NCBI GenBank assembly: GCA_016194725.1
Contig: JACQAW010000485.1
Span: forward strand, 1 to 7,845
DNA from: Deltaproteobacteria bacterium
GTDB taxonomy: Bacteria > Bdellovibrionota > UBA1018 > UBA923
DNA length: 7,845 nt
Direction: 5' to 3'
The notes beneath the pieces were generated by a model that saw only the letters and a list, made by a program, of their open reading frames with translations, was not told the DNA's origin and did not search any database. The position numbers were made by a program, and so were the translations under genes. Of the stretch, positions 1 through 6,712 are shown piece after piece (position 1 is the stretch's first letter; the number at the start of each line of letters is the position of its first letter).

Positions 1-283
1 CTTCGATAGGCTCATCGCCCGAAAATTTCTGGGGCACCAGGGGCTCAAGCGACTGAGTACCAAGCAGCAGCCCGGCGCCTTGCCACACAGCCAAAAAGCG
101 GTCGCAGCCGGGAAACGCCGAAAACGGCCCTGCCTCTGTTACTTTTGCCGAGCTTACGCGCCAAAGAAATTCGTCGCCGGGAAAGGCGGCATCTTCCGGA
201 AAAATCGCGATCTGCCGGGTCGTACCCCGTCCGTTCTTCCACGGCATGACGCGATAGTTATCCAAACGAAGCATTCGAATCAT
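1..283 (-). CDS. hutD: HutD-family cupin protein, N-terminal part (runs off the left edge)
   Basis: Reading leftward from the ATG at 283-281 gives about 94 uninterrupted codons to the window edge. The stop codon lies outside. The protein begins MIRMLRLDNYRVMPWKNGRG, and three blocks fit the HutD/Ves (DUF886) family: PWKNGRGTT followed by a hydrophobic IAIFP, then WRVSSAKVTEAGPFSAFPG, then DRFLAVWQGAGLLL. Family members are small cupin-fold proteins of roughly 190 residues, so about half is visible. HutD is often linked to histidine-utilisation operons, but its biochemical role is poorly defined and no other hut gene is visible here. The usual NGGGTT reads NGRGTT, an Arg in a normally Gly-rich turn. 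A second in-frame ATG (274-272) is an equally possible start. A GGGAC lies just upstream of the first one. The gene is divergent from the exported-protein gene at 466. The family call is firm; the hut pathway role is not. Confidence 0.85.
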   Translation of the reverse strand, partial: MIRMLRLDNYRVMPWKNGRGTTRQIAIFPEDAAFPGDEFLWRVSSAKVTEAGPFSAFPGCDRFLAVWQGAGLLLGTQSLEPLVPQKFSGDEPIE

Positions 284-465
284 GGGCGGGTCCCAATAAA
301 AGCCATGGGAACATCCTACATCAAAAATATTAAAAGACGGCCGACTACGGTGAGCCACGGCAGGCCACCGCCGCCCTCATCCGATTTTTCTCCATATCAA
401 CCCCTCAAACCTCCATGTTAGCCACATAGCGTTAACTTGAACGCCATTACCAGGAGTAGTTTGAA
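284..465. promoter_or_regulatory. Divergent intergenic region between hutD and the exported-protein gene
   Basis: This 182-bp gap must hold the promoters of both flanking divergent genes. It contains an AT-rich patch (about 321-336). On the minus strand this offers a -10-like TAATAT at 332-327, but I find no good -35 partner for it. Rightward, an AGGAG Shine-Dalgarno sequence at 452-456 sits 9 nt before the ATG at 466, and this supports that start. I cannot identify a convincing rightward promoter. The reading frame crossing this region on the plus strand (80-421) is antisense to hutD and looks spurious. Confidence 0.4.
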
Positions 466-2169
466 ATGAGCCCGAAACATTTTTGGAAGGCCTCGTGCCT
501 TTCGGTCGCCTTATTATTTTCCAGCGCCCCATCCCTTTTCGCCATGCCCACGGCCACCCCGGTGCAAACGCCAGGCTATGATCTCGAGCTGCCCGAAGCC
601 GAGATTCAAAAGCTGATTGCCGAAATCGAAAGCCAAGGCCTCATCGGCCCCAGCGAAATTTCAATCAACTCGCTACGGCACCCTGGCGACAAGGCCGCCT
701 ACGACCGCACGGTGGAAACGATTGCCAAGCGCATGCAGTGGGCGATTTTTGAAATGAGCGAAGTCAAACGCAACGTGATTCGCTACTCGGTCATCGTCAA
801 TCAGGCGCACCTGACCAAAGAAAAAGTCATGCTCATCACCGATACCTCATCAAAGATTTCGCAGGAACATTACCGCAAGGCCATCTGGTCCATTGCCGGC
901 GCCATTCAGGAAGAAAACGATGCCCTGCGCCTGTGCATCTCGGAAGTCTGCGCCATTGAAATCGCCGATGCGTTTGAAGCCGTGACGGCGTTTTCGGAGT
1001 CGATTGACCGCGACCTCGACTTCCGCAAAATCAACGCCGACCGCCGCGTGTTCTGGCACTTCGAGCACCCCATTCTGCGCGCCTCGTTCTCGAAGGCGTT
1101 TCGCAACATGATTCCGAGCAACCACGACCACAACGCTTACAAGGTCATCGCCGCGGGTATTTTCACTCCGCTCTCGGTTGCTGGCGTCACCACCTTTGAG
1201 CTGCTCAAGGCCGCCGGCAGCGCGGTGTTCAACCCACGTTACAGCCACATCAAGCTGGAGGTCGACGAGGTGAAAATCGGTTTTAAGAAAATGTACAACG
1301 ACCACAAGACGATTTTTCAGTCCAACTACCAGTCGTGTGCCGATGGCTCGCGCGCCAAAGGCTGGGTACCGCCAGTCGTAGCTACGCCGTCGACCCCTGC
1401 AACCGGCTCCGGTTCGACAACCTATCCGCAGGGAATGCCCAATGCCGTGCCCGGCCAAGACAAGGACTTCTGGCTTTCGCGCGTGAAAGGCACCAGCCGT
1501 TCTGAAAAAGAACCGTGCGCGCGCATGGCCCTGCCTTCAGCTGCTGACTTTGACCAAAAGCAAAGCGAGCTGAAAACCCAGGCCGACATGACGCCACGGC
1601 AAATGGACGAGGCGAACTCGTTCTTCGCAACCGTGCGCCCCGAGCAGCTGAGCGAGCTGCGCGATTACGCCGGCAACTACAGCGCGCTGTCTGCGGCCGG
1701 ACGCTCAAGCGATGAGCTGCGGCAGCTCGACACCAAGATGCAGACCTATATGTTCAATCTGCTGGCGCCAAACCTGGCTGCGGCCGAGAGCCGGTTTTTC
1801 AGAGCCGACTGCCAGGCTGGCCATAACACAAACAACGTGGCGCACTCGTACAAGTCGTCACCCAACGGCTGGGCCGCCTCTTGCTACAATCCCGGCCGCG
1901 GCGCCGACTGGTTTGCGGCCAAGCAGATCAGCACGCCCTTTCTGATGGTTTACCAGGGACAGGTCAAGTTCTGGGCCTGCAGCGAGCAGCTCTACGGCCC
2001 CCAGCAGCTCTTCAGCTGCTCAAGCGTTGACCTGGTCACGGGCGAAAAATCCGGCCAGACCTTCGAAGACGGCGTTCGCGACCCCATGATCAGGAATCGC
2101 CAGGGCTTGGCCTGGTTTGGGCAAACCAAGGAGGAGTTCGTGCGGTCCGAGCTGCCGGCCTGTTTCTAA
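466..2169 (+). CDS. Large exported protein of unknown function
   Basis: I do not recognise a family for this 567-residue protein. Residues 1-26 form a classical Sec signal peptide: basic MSPKHFWK, a hydrophobic core, then a small-residue site after SLFA. There is no lipobox Cys at the cleavage point, so it is probably periplasmic or secreted. Residues about 30-290 look mainly helical. They include a hydrophobic or amphipathic stretch at about 227-255 that could insert in a membrane. A Pro/Thr/Ser/Gly-rich linker (about 300-331) separates this from a C-terminal region with a charged helical segment (about 355-440) and an aromatic, Cys-rich end. Nine Cys lie outside the signal (157, 162, 291, 351, 449, 473, 505, 518, 566), the last at the penultimate residue. 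This suggests disulphides in an oxidising compartment. The start is supported by AGGAG 9 nt upstream. A strong hairpin follows 29 nt after the stop, so the gene is probably monocistronic. The coding call is firm; the function is unknown. Confidence 0.85.
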   Translation: MSPKHFWKASCLSVALLFSSAPSLFAMPTATPVQTPGYDLELPEAEIQKLIAEIESQGLIGPSEISINSLRHPGDKAAYDRTVETIAKRMQWAIFEMSEVKRNVIRYSVIVNQAHLTKEKVMLITDTSSKISQEHYRKAIWSIAGAIQEENDALRLCISEVCAIEIADAFEAVTAFSESIDRDLDFRKINADRRVFWHFEHPILRASFSKAFRNMIPSNHDHNAYKVIAAGIFTPLSVAGVTTFELLKAAGSAVFNPRYSHIKLEVDEVKIGFKKMYNDHKTIFQSNYQSCADGSRAKGWVPPVVATPSTPATGSGSTTYPQGMPNAVPGQDKDFWLSRVKGTSRSEKEPCARMALPSAADFDQKQSELKTQADMTPRQMDEANSFFATVRPEQLSELRDYAGNYSALSAAGRSSDELRQLDTKMQTYMFNLLAPNLAAAESRFFRADCQAGHNTNNVAHSYKSSPNGWAASCYNPGRGADWFAAKQISTPFLMVYQGQVKFWACSEQLYGPQQLFSCSSVDLVTGEKSGQTFEDGVRDPMIRNRQGLAWFGQTKEEFVRSELPACF

Positions 2170-2196
2170 GCTGCCACCTTCACCGTAACTTTCAGA

Positions 2197-2233
2197 GGGT
2201 GCGGAATTCGCGCGGCTGGCGAATTCCGCACTC
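2197..2233 (+). terminator. Long perfect hairpin after the exported-protein gene, probable terminator
   Basis: The arms GTGCGGAATTCGC (2199-2211) and GCGAATTCCGCAC (2219-2231) are perfect 13-bp complements around a 7-nt loop. The RNA stem extends by a G-U and a G-C pair to 2197 and 2233. It begins just past the stop codon at 2167-2169, as expected for a transcription terminator or an mRNA 3'-end stabiliser. No T-run follows directly; the sequence after it is CTGATTCCCG. It is therefore not a textbook Rho-independent terminator. A shorter hairpin (TTCCC 2238-2242 with GGGAA 2248-2252) and the near-palindrome GGAAAAGTTTTCC (2249-2261) follow, and the T4 in the latter could act as a weak U-tract. 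Confidence 0.55.
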
Positions 2234-2291
2234 CTGATTCCCGAAGTGGGAAAAGTTTTCCGGTTTGTGCCCGGGATTGAGGCATCCCATT

Positions 2292-2345
2292 GTATTCCTG
2301 ACTAAATGTTCCGAAAAGCCTTACAGGATGACCGTATTCCTGACT
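2292..2345 (+). repeat. 12-bp direct repeat flanking the cyclase start codon
   Basis: GTATTCCTGACT occurs at 2292-2303 and again at 2334-2345. The copies are exactly 42 bp apart, a multiple of three, so both would encode VFLT in the frame of the downstream gene. The second copy is inside the coding sequence just after the ATG at 2328. The first is in the leader, or in an N-terminal extension if the TTG at 2265 is used. The flanking bases do not match, so this is either a short duplication or a paired binding site. Confidence 0.5.
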
Positions 2346-4376
2346 CGCATCGCAAAGCAGCTTTACCGAACTCCCGAAGAGGCCCGCATTGGGGCTTCGT
2401 CTGACGCCATTCGCGTCAAGGACGCGCTGTTTTACGGAGCGCTTTTCGTGCTGGCGGTTTCACTCATGCCGTTCATGCTCAATCAGGTTTTTCGCAGCGG
2501 CGGTGACATGGTCGAGGTGCCGGTGGCCCTGACCGAATGGCACGCCTTGTACGAGGAATCCGCGCCTTGCCCGCTCGATGCCCGCGCCAGCACCAAAGCC
2601 AATGTCGGTTGTTTTGCCAATCCCGCGAACCCCGCGCTGTGGACCAGCCCCCACTCGCGCGCGCAGCAAAAACATCGCACCGAGGCCTTCAGGCGCCGCT
2701 ACAAAGAGCTATGGATCGGCGTCACCATCCCAGGCACGGTGCTACAGCAGGCCGCCGCCAGGCTTGCCAATCAGTTCGTGCTCGGCTGGGTACGAGGCAC
2801 GTACAAAATCTGGGTCGATGGCGATTACCTTATCGGCGGCAAATGGTCAGACAACGAACCTCTGGTGCTGCCCACGTCCATGGGGCGCCTGCAAGCCGGC
2901 CGGCCCCTGCACATCGCCATTCAAATCATCAACGACGCCGGGATTCCGGGCACCCCCGATGTGATTTCTGAACACGTGGGCAGCGGTTTTGCGCGCAAGG
3001 AAACTGCCGCAAGCTGGCGCCGCACCCAGGGGTTGCAAGTATCGGCGCGCCCCATGTCGCTGTTTATCGCCAATCTTCTGCTGGCGGTTTTATTTTTTCT
3101 GGTGTGGTCGGTGTCGCGCGAAAAACAGGAGCATTTTTATATCGCGCTTTATGCCTTTGCCAACGCGCTCATCCAACTCAAGCGCCTCGACTTTTTTTAC
3201 CTGGCACTCAGCCCCACCACGCTCAATACCTACGGGTTGGTTGTCGCATGTTACTACTCCATTTCCGGCATGTTCGTGGGTTTTGCCTTCGCGCGCATGC
3301 GGCCCGCCGTTTTTAGATGGGGAATACCGGCGGCTTTATTGTTGCCTCTGGCCATCGCGGCCTGGATACGCGACCCCGTGCGACAGCTGGAATTGCACGC
3401 CTTGTTTTACCAGGGCTTTGGCTGTTTTTTTGCCGCCGTGGGTGCGGCCAGCTGTTGGCTGCAGGCGTGGCTGCTGCACACGCAGCGGCGTGGTGCGGTG
3501 GGCTTGCCCGTGCGCGAACGCCGGCTGCTCTACTTTGGCGGCGCGCTGGCCCTGATTGCGGCGAACTGTTTTTTTGACCAGGGGCTGTTCGTTGCCAGCA
3601 TCGGAAAAGTTTTTCTGCTGCTCGTACTTGGAGCCCTGGCTTTGCGGGACTACCACGAGGAGCGCCTGCTGCTTCAAAAAGCGCCGGTCTCGCCCTATCA
3701 TCGGCACACCGTTATTCCCGATTCGGTAACCGGCGCCATGCTGGTCATCGACCTCAAAAATTCCGAACGCCTTTTTCGCGCAGGCAGCGAGCTTGGCCGC
3801 GGCGGCGAGCTGGTCGACATCTGCATCTCGCACCTGTCCGAGGTTGCCGCTGAGCTCAAGGGACTGGTGATTCAAACCGAGGGCGATTTTATACGGGTAT
3901 TTTTCGACTCGGCTGTGGTGGCGAACCCGAGCCAAACGGCGATCAACGCCTGTGACGCCGTCTTCAAAAGGCTGCAGTCTCTGCAAGGCCAGCTGCAGAT
4001 GCAGTTCCTGCTGCGTCACGAAATTCAGCTCGAGTTCCGCGCGGCAATCGCGGTGGGCTCGATCAGGCCCGTTTGGCACGAGATCGGCACCGTTCGCTAC
4101 GCGGGGTGGGTTGAGGCCGGAACGGACAATTCGTTTGCCGAATCGATGCGGCTCATGGACCTGGACCACTACCTGCCCACCCGCTCAACGACTTTGCAGA
4201 GCCGCCTTGTACTATTGGAAGCACACGCGGCACAGCTGTGCGAACAACGCCCTGAACTTGCCGCGCGTTTTACCGCGCGAAACCTGGTATTGCGAGGCAA
4301 GTACGGCCAGGATTATTGCGTCGCGTTTTATCTGCCTTCGGCCGGCGCGGCTCGCGAACTCAAGCGCGTGGCTTGA
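2328..4376 (+). CDS. 7TM-type membrane sensor with C-terminal class III adenylate/guanylate cyclase-like domain
   Basis: The protein has 682 residues if read from the ATG at 2328. An in-frame TTG at 2265 would add 21 residues and cannot be excluded, because neither start has a good Shine-Dalgarno. TM1 lies at about 33-51. It is followed by a periplasmic segment of about 190 residues containing a beta-sandwich-like motif (YKIWVDGDYLIGG), reminiscent of the extracellular domains of 7TMR-DISM receptors. From M243 to about 444 there are roughly seven hydrophobic helices. A cyclase homology domain occupies about 468-682, with blocks VIDLKNSERL, EGDFIRVFF and RAAIAVGS. Both metal-binding Asp positions appear kept (D475, D520). 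By eye alignment, the adenine-contacting Lys is Gln516 and the transition-state Asn of the N-x-x-x-R motif is Ala604, while Arg608 is kept. It may thus have altered specificity or low activity. The likely role is making or sensing a cyclic nucleotide signal in response to a periplasmic ligand. No partner gene is adjacent. Confidence 0.8.
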   Translation: MTVFLTRIAKQLYRTPEEARIGASSDAIRVKDALFYGALFVLAVSLMPFMLNQVFRSGGDMVEVPVALTEWHALYEESAPCPLDARASTKANVGCFANPANPALWTSPHSRAQQKHRTEAFRRRYKELWIGVTIPGTVLQQAAARLANQFVLGWVRGTYKIWVDGDYLIGGKWSDNEPLVLPTSMGRLQAGRPLHIAIQIINDAGIPGTPDVISEHVGSGFARKETAASWRRTQGLQVSARPMSLFIANLLLAVLFFLVWSVSREKQEHFYIALYAFANALIQLKRLDFFYLALSPTTLNTYGLVVACYYSISGMFVGFAFARMRPAVFRWGIPAALLLPLAIAAWIRDPVRQLELHALFYQGFGCFFAAVGAASCWLQAWLLHTQRRGAVGLPVRERRLLYFGGALALIAANCFFDQGLFVASIGKVFLLLVLGALALRDYHEERLLLQKAPVSPYHRHTVIPDSVTGAMLVIDLKNSERLFRAGSELGRGGELVDICISHLSEVAAELKGLVIQTEGDFIRVFFDSAVVANPSQTAINACDAVFKRLQSLQGQLQMQFLLRHEIQLEFRAAIAVGSIRPVWHEIGTVRYAGWVEAGTDNSFAESMRLMDLDHYLPTRSTTLQSRLVLLEAHAAQLCEQRPELAARFTARNLVLRGKYGQDYCVAFYLPSAGAARELKRVA

Positions 4377-4377
4377 G
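4359..4377 (+). terminator. Hairpin overlapping the cyclase stop codon
   Basis: CTCAAGC (4359-4365) and GCTTGAG (4371-4377) are perfect 7-bp complements around a 5-nt loop, and the stop codon TGA (4374-4376) lies in the right arm. A second, looser pair, CCGCTCA (4407-4413) with TGAGCGG (4431-4437), spans the gap to the convergent gene. Neither is followed by a T-run. They could limit read-through between the convergent genes, but this is weak evidence. Confidence 0.25.
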
Positions 4378-4422
4378 ATCCACGTCCACCACGTCATGAA
4401 AATGAGCCGCTCAGCTCCAAAG

Positions 4423-4755
4423 TCACCTCTTGAGCGGGGCATATTTTCCGACATCGGCCTTGAGCGACCACTTCCACAAACCGCACGTTGAGCAGCGTTT
4501 GGCAAAAGGCCGGAGCAGCCGAAAAAACGGGTGCGCGCAGCGGGGGCATTTCCAGGCCAGGCATCTCAATCCCGCTGCCACGATGCCCGCAATCCAAATG
4601 ATGGCGCAGCTGAAAAAGAAATAATCGGTCATCAGCTTCACGAAAATAAACATGACGAACATGACGCCGCCCAGGACAGGCAGATACAGAAAAAAGAGCC
4701 ATTTGAACAGGCGCTCGCGTTTTTTCAACTCGATCCAATGCGGCTCATAGTGCAT
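4423..4755 (-). CDS. Small two-helix membrane protein with zinc-ribbon-like tail
   Basis: This 110-residue protein has a basic, amphipathic N-terminus (HWIELKKRERLFKW) and two hydrophobic helices at about 20-39 and 46-66. A cytoplasmic tail follows with two CxxC knuckles, CPRC (70-73) and CSTC (88-91), 14 residues apart. The second is followed by GLWKW. The spacing fits a treble-clef or zinc-ribbon fold that binds one zinc ion. Small membrane proteins ending in CPRC...CxxCGL-W are common hypothetical proteins, and I know no function for them. The intact frame, typical membrane topology and paired cysteines support a real gene on this strand. The plus-strand frames over it do not look like proteins. 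The ATG at 4755-4753 is the only start that keeps the N-terminal region. A TAGGA abuts it and is too close for an ideal Shine-Dalgarno. The gene is convergent with the cyclase and divergent from the gene at 4811. Confidence 0.78.
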   Translation of the reverse strand: MHYEPHWIELKKRERLFKWLFFLYLPVLGGVMFVMFIFVKLMTDYFFFSCAIIWIAGIVAAGLRCLAWKCPRCAHPFFRLLRPFAKRCSTCGLWKWSLKADVGKYAPLKR

Positions 4756-4763
4756 TCCTACTC

Positions 4764-4791
4764 AGTTTAGTTTCTTTTCAATTTGTTGCAA
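4764..4791 (-). promoter_or_regulatory. Possible sigma70-type promoter for the zinc-ribbon membrane protein
   Basis: On the minus strand, TTGCAA (4791-4786) is separated by 16 bp from TAAACT (4769-4764), and the start codon lies 8 bp beyond at 4755. This is a moderate match to -35/-10 hexamers. The leader would be very short, perhaps only a few nucleotides, which fits the poor Shine-Dalgarno. I could not pick a convincing plus-strand promoter for the gene at 4811 in the same 55-bp gap. Confidence 0.25.
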
Positions 4792-4810
4792 TGCCGCTAA
4801 TCTGGCCGAA

Positions 4811-5920
4811 ATGTTGAAGACGCACGTCGCAAATGCGGTAGGTTTTGCCTGCCTGGACCGCCCCGAGGCCCTCAATACCCTGGACCTCGAACTGGTGTCG
4901 CGGCTGCACCAGCAGCTTGCCGCCTGGCAAGCTGACCCCGGCATTGCCGTAATCGTACTGCGCGGCGAAGGCCCGCGCGCCTTTTGCGCCGGCGGCGACG
5001 TCAAAGCGGTGCGCATCGAAGCCGCCAATGGGAATACGGCATACGGTATCGAGTTTTTCACCAGGGAATATCGGCTCGATTTCGCGATTCACGAGTCGAT
5101 CAAACCCATCGTCGCCATCGCGCATGGGTTTACCATGGGTGGCGGCCTGGGCCTGCTTGCGGGCGCAACCTGCCGCATGGTCACCACCAGCTCGGTGCTG
5201 TCGATGCCCGAGCAGACTATCGGGCTTTTTCCCGACGTGGGCGGCAGCTATTTCTTGAATGACCTGCCGGGAAAACTGGGATTGTTCCTGGCGCTCACCG
5301 GCGCACGCGTGAATGCCGCCGATGCGCTTTCGTCGGGACTGGCCGATTCGTTCGTACCCGACGACAAAATCGGCGAGTTTTGTTCCCTTCTGCAAGCTGC
5401 GCCCTGGAGCCCCAACTTTATAAATGATATGGCCGGCGCCGATGCCAATCGCCGGCAGCTCTTCGCGCTGGCAACCCGCTTTAGCGAAAGGCACGTCGGC
5501 CGGCTGCCGGCGCCCGTACTCATGCCACGCCTGGACCGCATCAACTCGATACTGGCCGGCGAGCAACCCATGCCTGCCTTTACGCGGCTGTTAAATCTGG
5601 CGCACGATTCTGACGCAGCGCTTGCCCGTCCCGCGGCTGATTTTGCGCGAGGGTCGCCCACTTCATCGTTCGTGATTTTTGAGCAGCTCAAACGCGGAAA
5701 AAACCTGGGCCTGGGCGGCTGCCTGCGCATGGAGCTCGATTTGGCCATGCAATGCAGCCAGCGACACGACTTTGCCGAGGGGGTTCGCGCATTGCTGGTC
5801 GACAAAGACCGAAATCCCAAATGGCAACCCGAAACACTCGACGCGGTGACACCTGAATGGATTGCCGAGCATTTTCAATCCCCCTGGGCGCGCGGCGCTC
5901 ATCCCCTGAAAGATCTATAA
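4811..5920 (+). CDS. 3-hydroxyisobutyryl-CoA hydrolase (enoyl-CoA hydratase/isomerase superfamily)
   Basis: This enzyme probably hydrolyses 3-hydroxyisobutyryl-CoA to 3-hydroxyisobutyrate and CoA in cytoplasmic valine degradation (EC 3.1.2.4). The 369-residue length is typical of HIBCH and longer than a plain enoyl-CoA hydratase (about 260). Crotonase-fold features are visible: RPEALNTL near the start, AFCAGGDVKAV at 57-67 and HGFTMGGGLGL at 105-115, which together form the CoA site and oxyanion hole. The HIBCH signature MPEQTIGLFPDVGGS follows at 132-146. Glu134 and Asp142 have the eight-residue spacing of the human Glu169/Asp177 catalytic pair. The C-terminal DKDRNPKWQP motif is also typical of HIBCH and absent from hydratases. 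The ATG at 4811 gives the usual N-terminus, with a weak Shine-Dalgarno. The lipase-like gene follows after 21 bp on the same strand, which suggests co-transcription. No other valine-pathway gene is in the window. A related acyl-CoA hydrolase specificity remains possible. Confidence 0.9.
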   Translation: MLKTHVANAVGFACLDRPEALNTLDLELVSRLHQQLAAWQADPGIAVIVLRGEGPRAFCAGGDVKAVRIEAANGNTAYGIEFFTREYRLDFAIHESIKPIVAIAHGFTMGGGLGLLAGATCRMVTTSSVLSMPEQTIGLFPDVGGSYFLNDLPGKLGLFLALTGARVNAADALSSGLADSFVPDDKIGEFCSLLQAAPWSPNFINDMAGADANRRQLFALATRFSERHVGRLPAPVLMPRLDRINSILAGEQPMPAFTRLLNLAHDSDAALARPAADFARGSPTSSFVIFEQLKRGKNLGLGGCLRMELDLAMQCSQRHDFAEGVRALLVDKDRNPKWQPETLDAVTPEWIAEHFQSPWARGAHPLKDL

Positions 5921-5941
5921 GTTGTGATAGACTTTTCTTAG

Positions 5942-6712
5942 ATGCCCACCGACCCCTTGCAGCTCAAAAACCCTATCGTGCTCGTGCATGGCCTCGGGGG
6001 CAAGAGCACCTATGGGCCCGTGGAATATTTTTATGGCTTTCCCAAGCTGCTGCGTGACGCCGGCAATGAAGTCTTCGTGCCCAATCTTACGCCCTTTCAT
6101 ACGATGGAATTCCGGGCGCGCGAGCTGAAAGAGCAAATTCAGGCCACTATTCCCGAGGGCAAGGTGAATCTGATCACCCACAGCTTTGGTGGCCTGGACG
6201 CGCGCTACCTGGCGGCCAACTTCGGCTTCACCGAGCGAGTGGCCAGCGTCACCGCAATCGGTGCGCCCAATCGCGGACCCATGATTGCCGACATTGCGCT
6301 GGGGCTGGTTCCCGACTCCACGTTTCAAGCCATGGACTTATTGCTCGCACCTATCAAAAACAGCACGCGCGCCTACCAGCAGCTGACCAGCAAATTCTGC
6401 ACCGAAACGCTGCCGCTCGTGGCCCCGCAGATGCGCGATGTGGCTTACTTCAGCGCCACCAGCGTGATTCGCAGCCCCATGCTGCGCACTGCGCTGCCGC
6501 TTTTCTGGGTACCCAATAAGATCATTCAGCGCTACGAGGGCGACAACGACGGGTTCGTCTCGGTGCATTCGGCAAAGCTGGGCGAGATGATCTGCACCTA
6601 CGAGGGCGATCATTACGCGCAGATCGGCCAGTTCCTGGGCCGCTCGCGCGGGCTTGATTACATCAAGTTTTACTCGGAGATCGTGGCGCGGCTGAAGCGC
6701 GAGGGGTTTTAG
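5942..6712 (+). CDS. Lipase-like alpha/beta hydrolase, apparently cytoplasmic
   Basis: This 256-residue alpha/beta hydrolase resembles bacterial triacylglycerol lipases of the Pseudomonas/Burkholderia type (family I). NPIVLVHGLGG (10-20) gives the HG oxyanion-hole motif. VNLITHSFGGLDARYLA holds the nucleophile elbow with Ser81. VTAIGAPNRGP matches the lipase TIGTPHRGS segment. NDGFVSVHSAKLGE supplies the likely acid Asp203, and EGDHYAQIG supplies His224, so a complete Ser-Asp-His triad is visible. The residue before HS in the elbow is Thr rather than the usual Gly (THSFGG). There is no signal peptide, unlike secreted family I lipases, and no foldase gene follows, so an intracellular esterase or lipase acting on storage or membrane lipids is more likely. 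An in-frame TAG directly precedes the ATG and fixes the start at or after 5942; the HG motif excludes later starts. No clear Shine-Dalgarno is seen. It lies 21 bp after the HIBCH gene and is probably in the same operon. The exact substrate is unknown. Confidence 0.85.
   Translation: MPTDPLQLKNPIVLVHGLGGKSTYGPVEYFYGFPKLLRDAGNEVFVPNLTPFHTMEFRARELKEQIQATIPEGKVNLITHSFGGLDARYLAANFGFTERVASVTAIGAPNRGPMIADIALGLVPDSTFQAMDLLLAPIKNSTRAYQQLTSKFCTETLPLVAPQMRDVAYFSATSVIRSPMLRTALPLFWVPNKIIQRYEGDNDGFVSVHSAKLGEMICTYEGDHYAQIGQFLGRSRGLDYIKFYSEIVARLKREGF

Noticed and set aside
80..421. Plus-strand reading frame of 113 codons
   Set aside because: It is antisense to hutD, whose minus-strand frame carries clear family motifs. 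Its own protein is basic, low in recognisable pattern and lacks a ribosome-binding site.
850..1458. Minus-strand frame of 202 codons inside the exported-protein gene
   Set aside because: It is Arg/Gly/Val-rich and repetitive, as expected for the antisense of a GC-rich gene. The sense frame has a signal peptide and Shine-Dalgarno.
2273..2288. GGGAT/ATCCC hairpin in the cyclase leader
   Set aside because: The stem is only 5 bp with a 6-nt loop and no conserved partner. This is common by chance at this length.
3336..4169. Minus-strand frame of 277 codons inside the cyclase gene
   Set aside because: It is antisense to the membrane and cyclase domains and shows no domain motif of its own.
4778..5566. 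Minus-strand frame of 262 codons over the HIBCH gene
   Set aside because: The sense frame has unmistakable crotonase and HIBCH motifs; this is its shadow.
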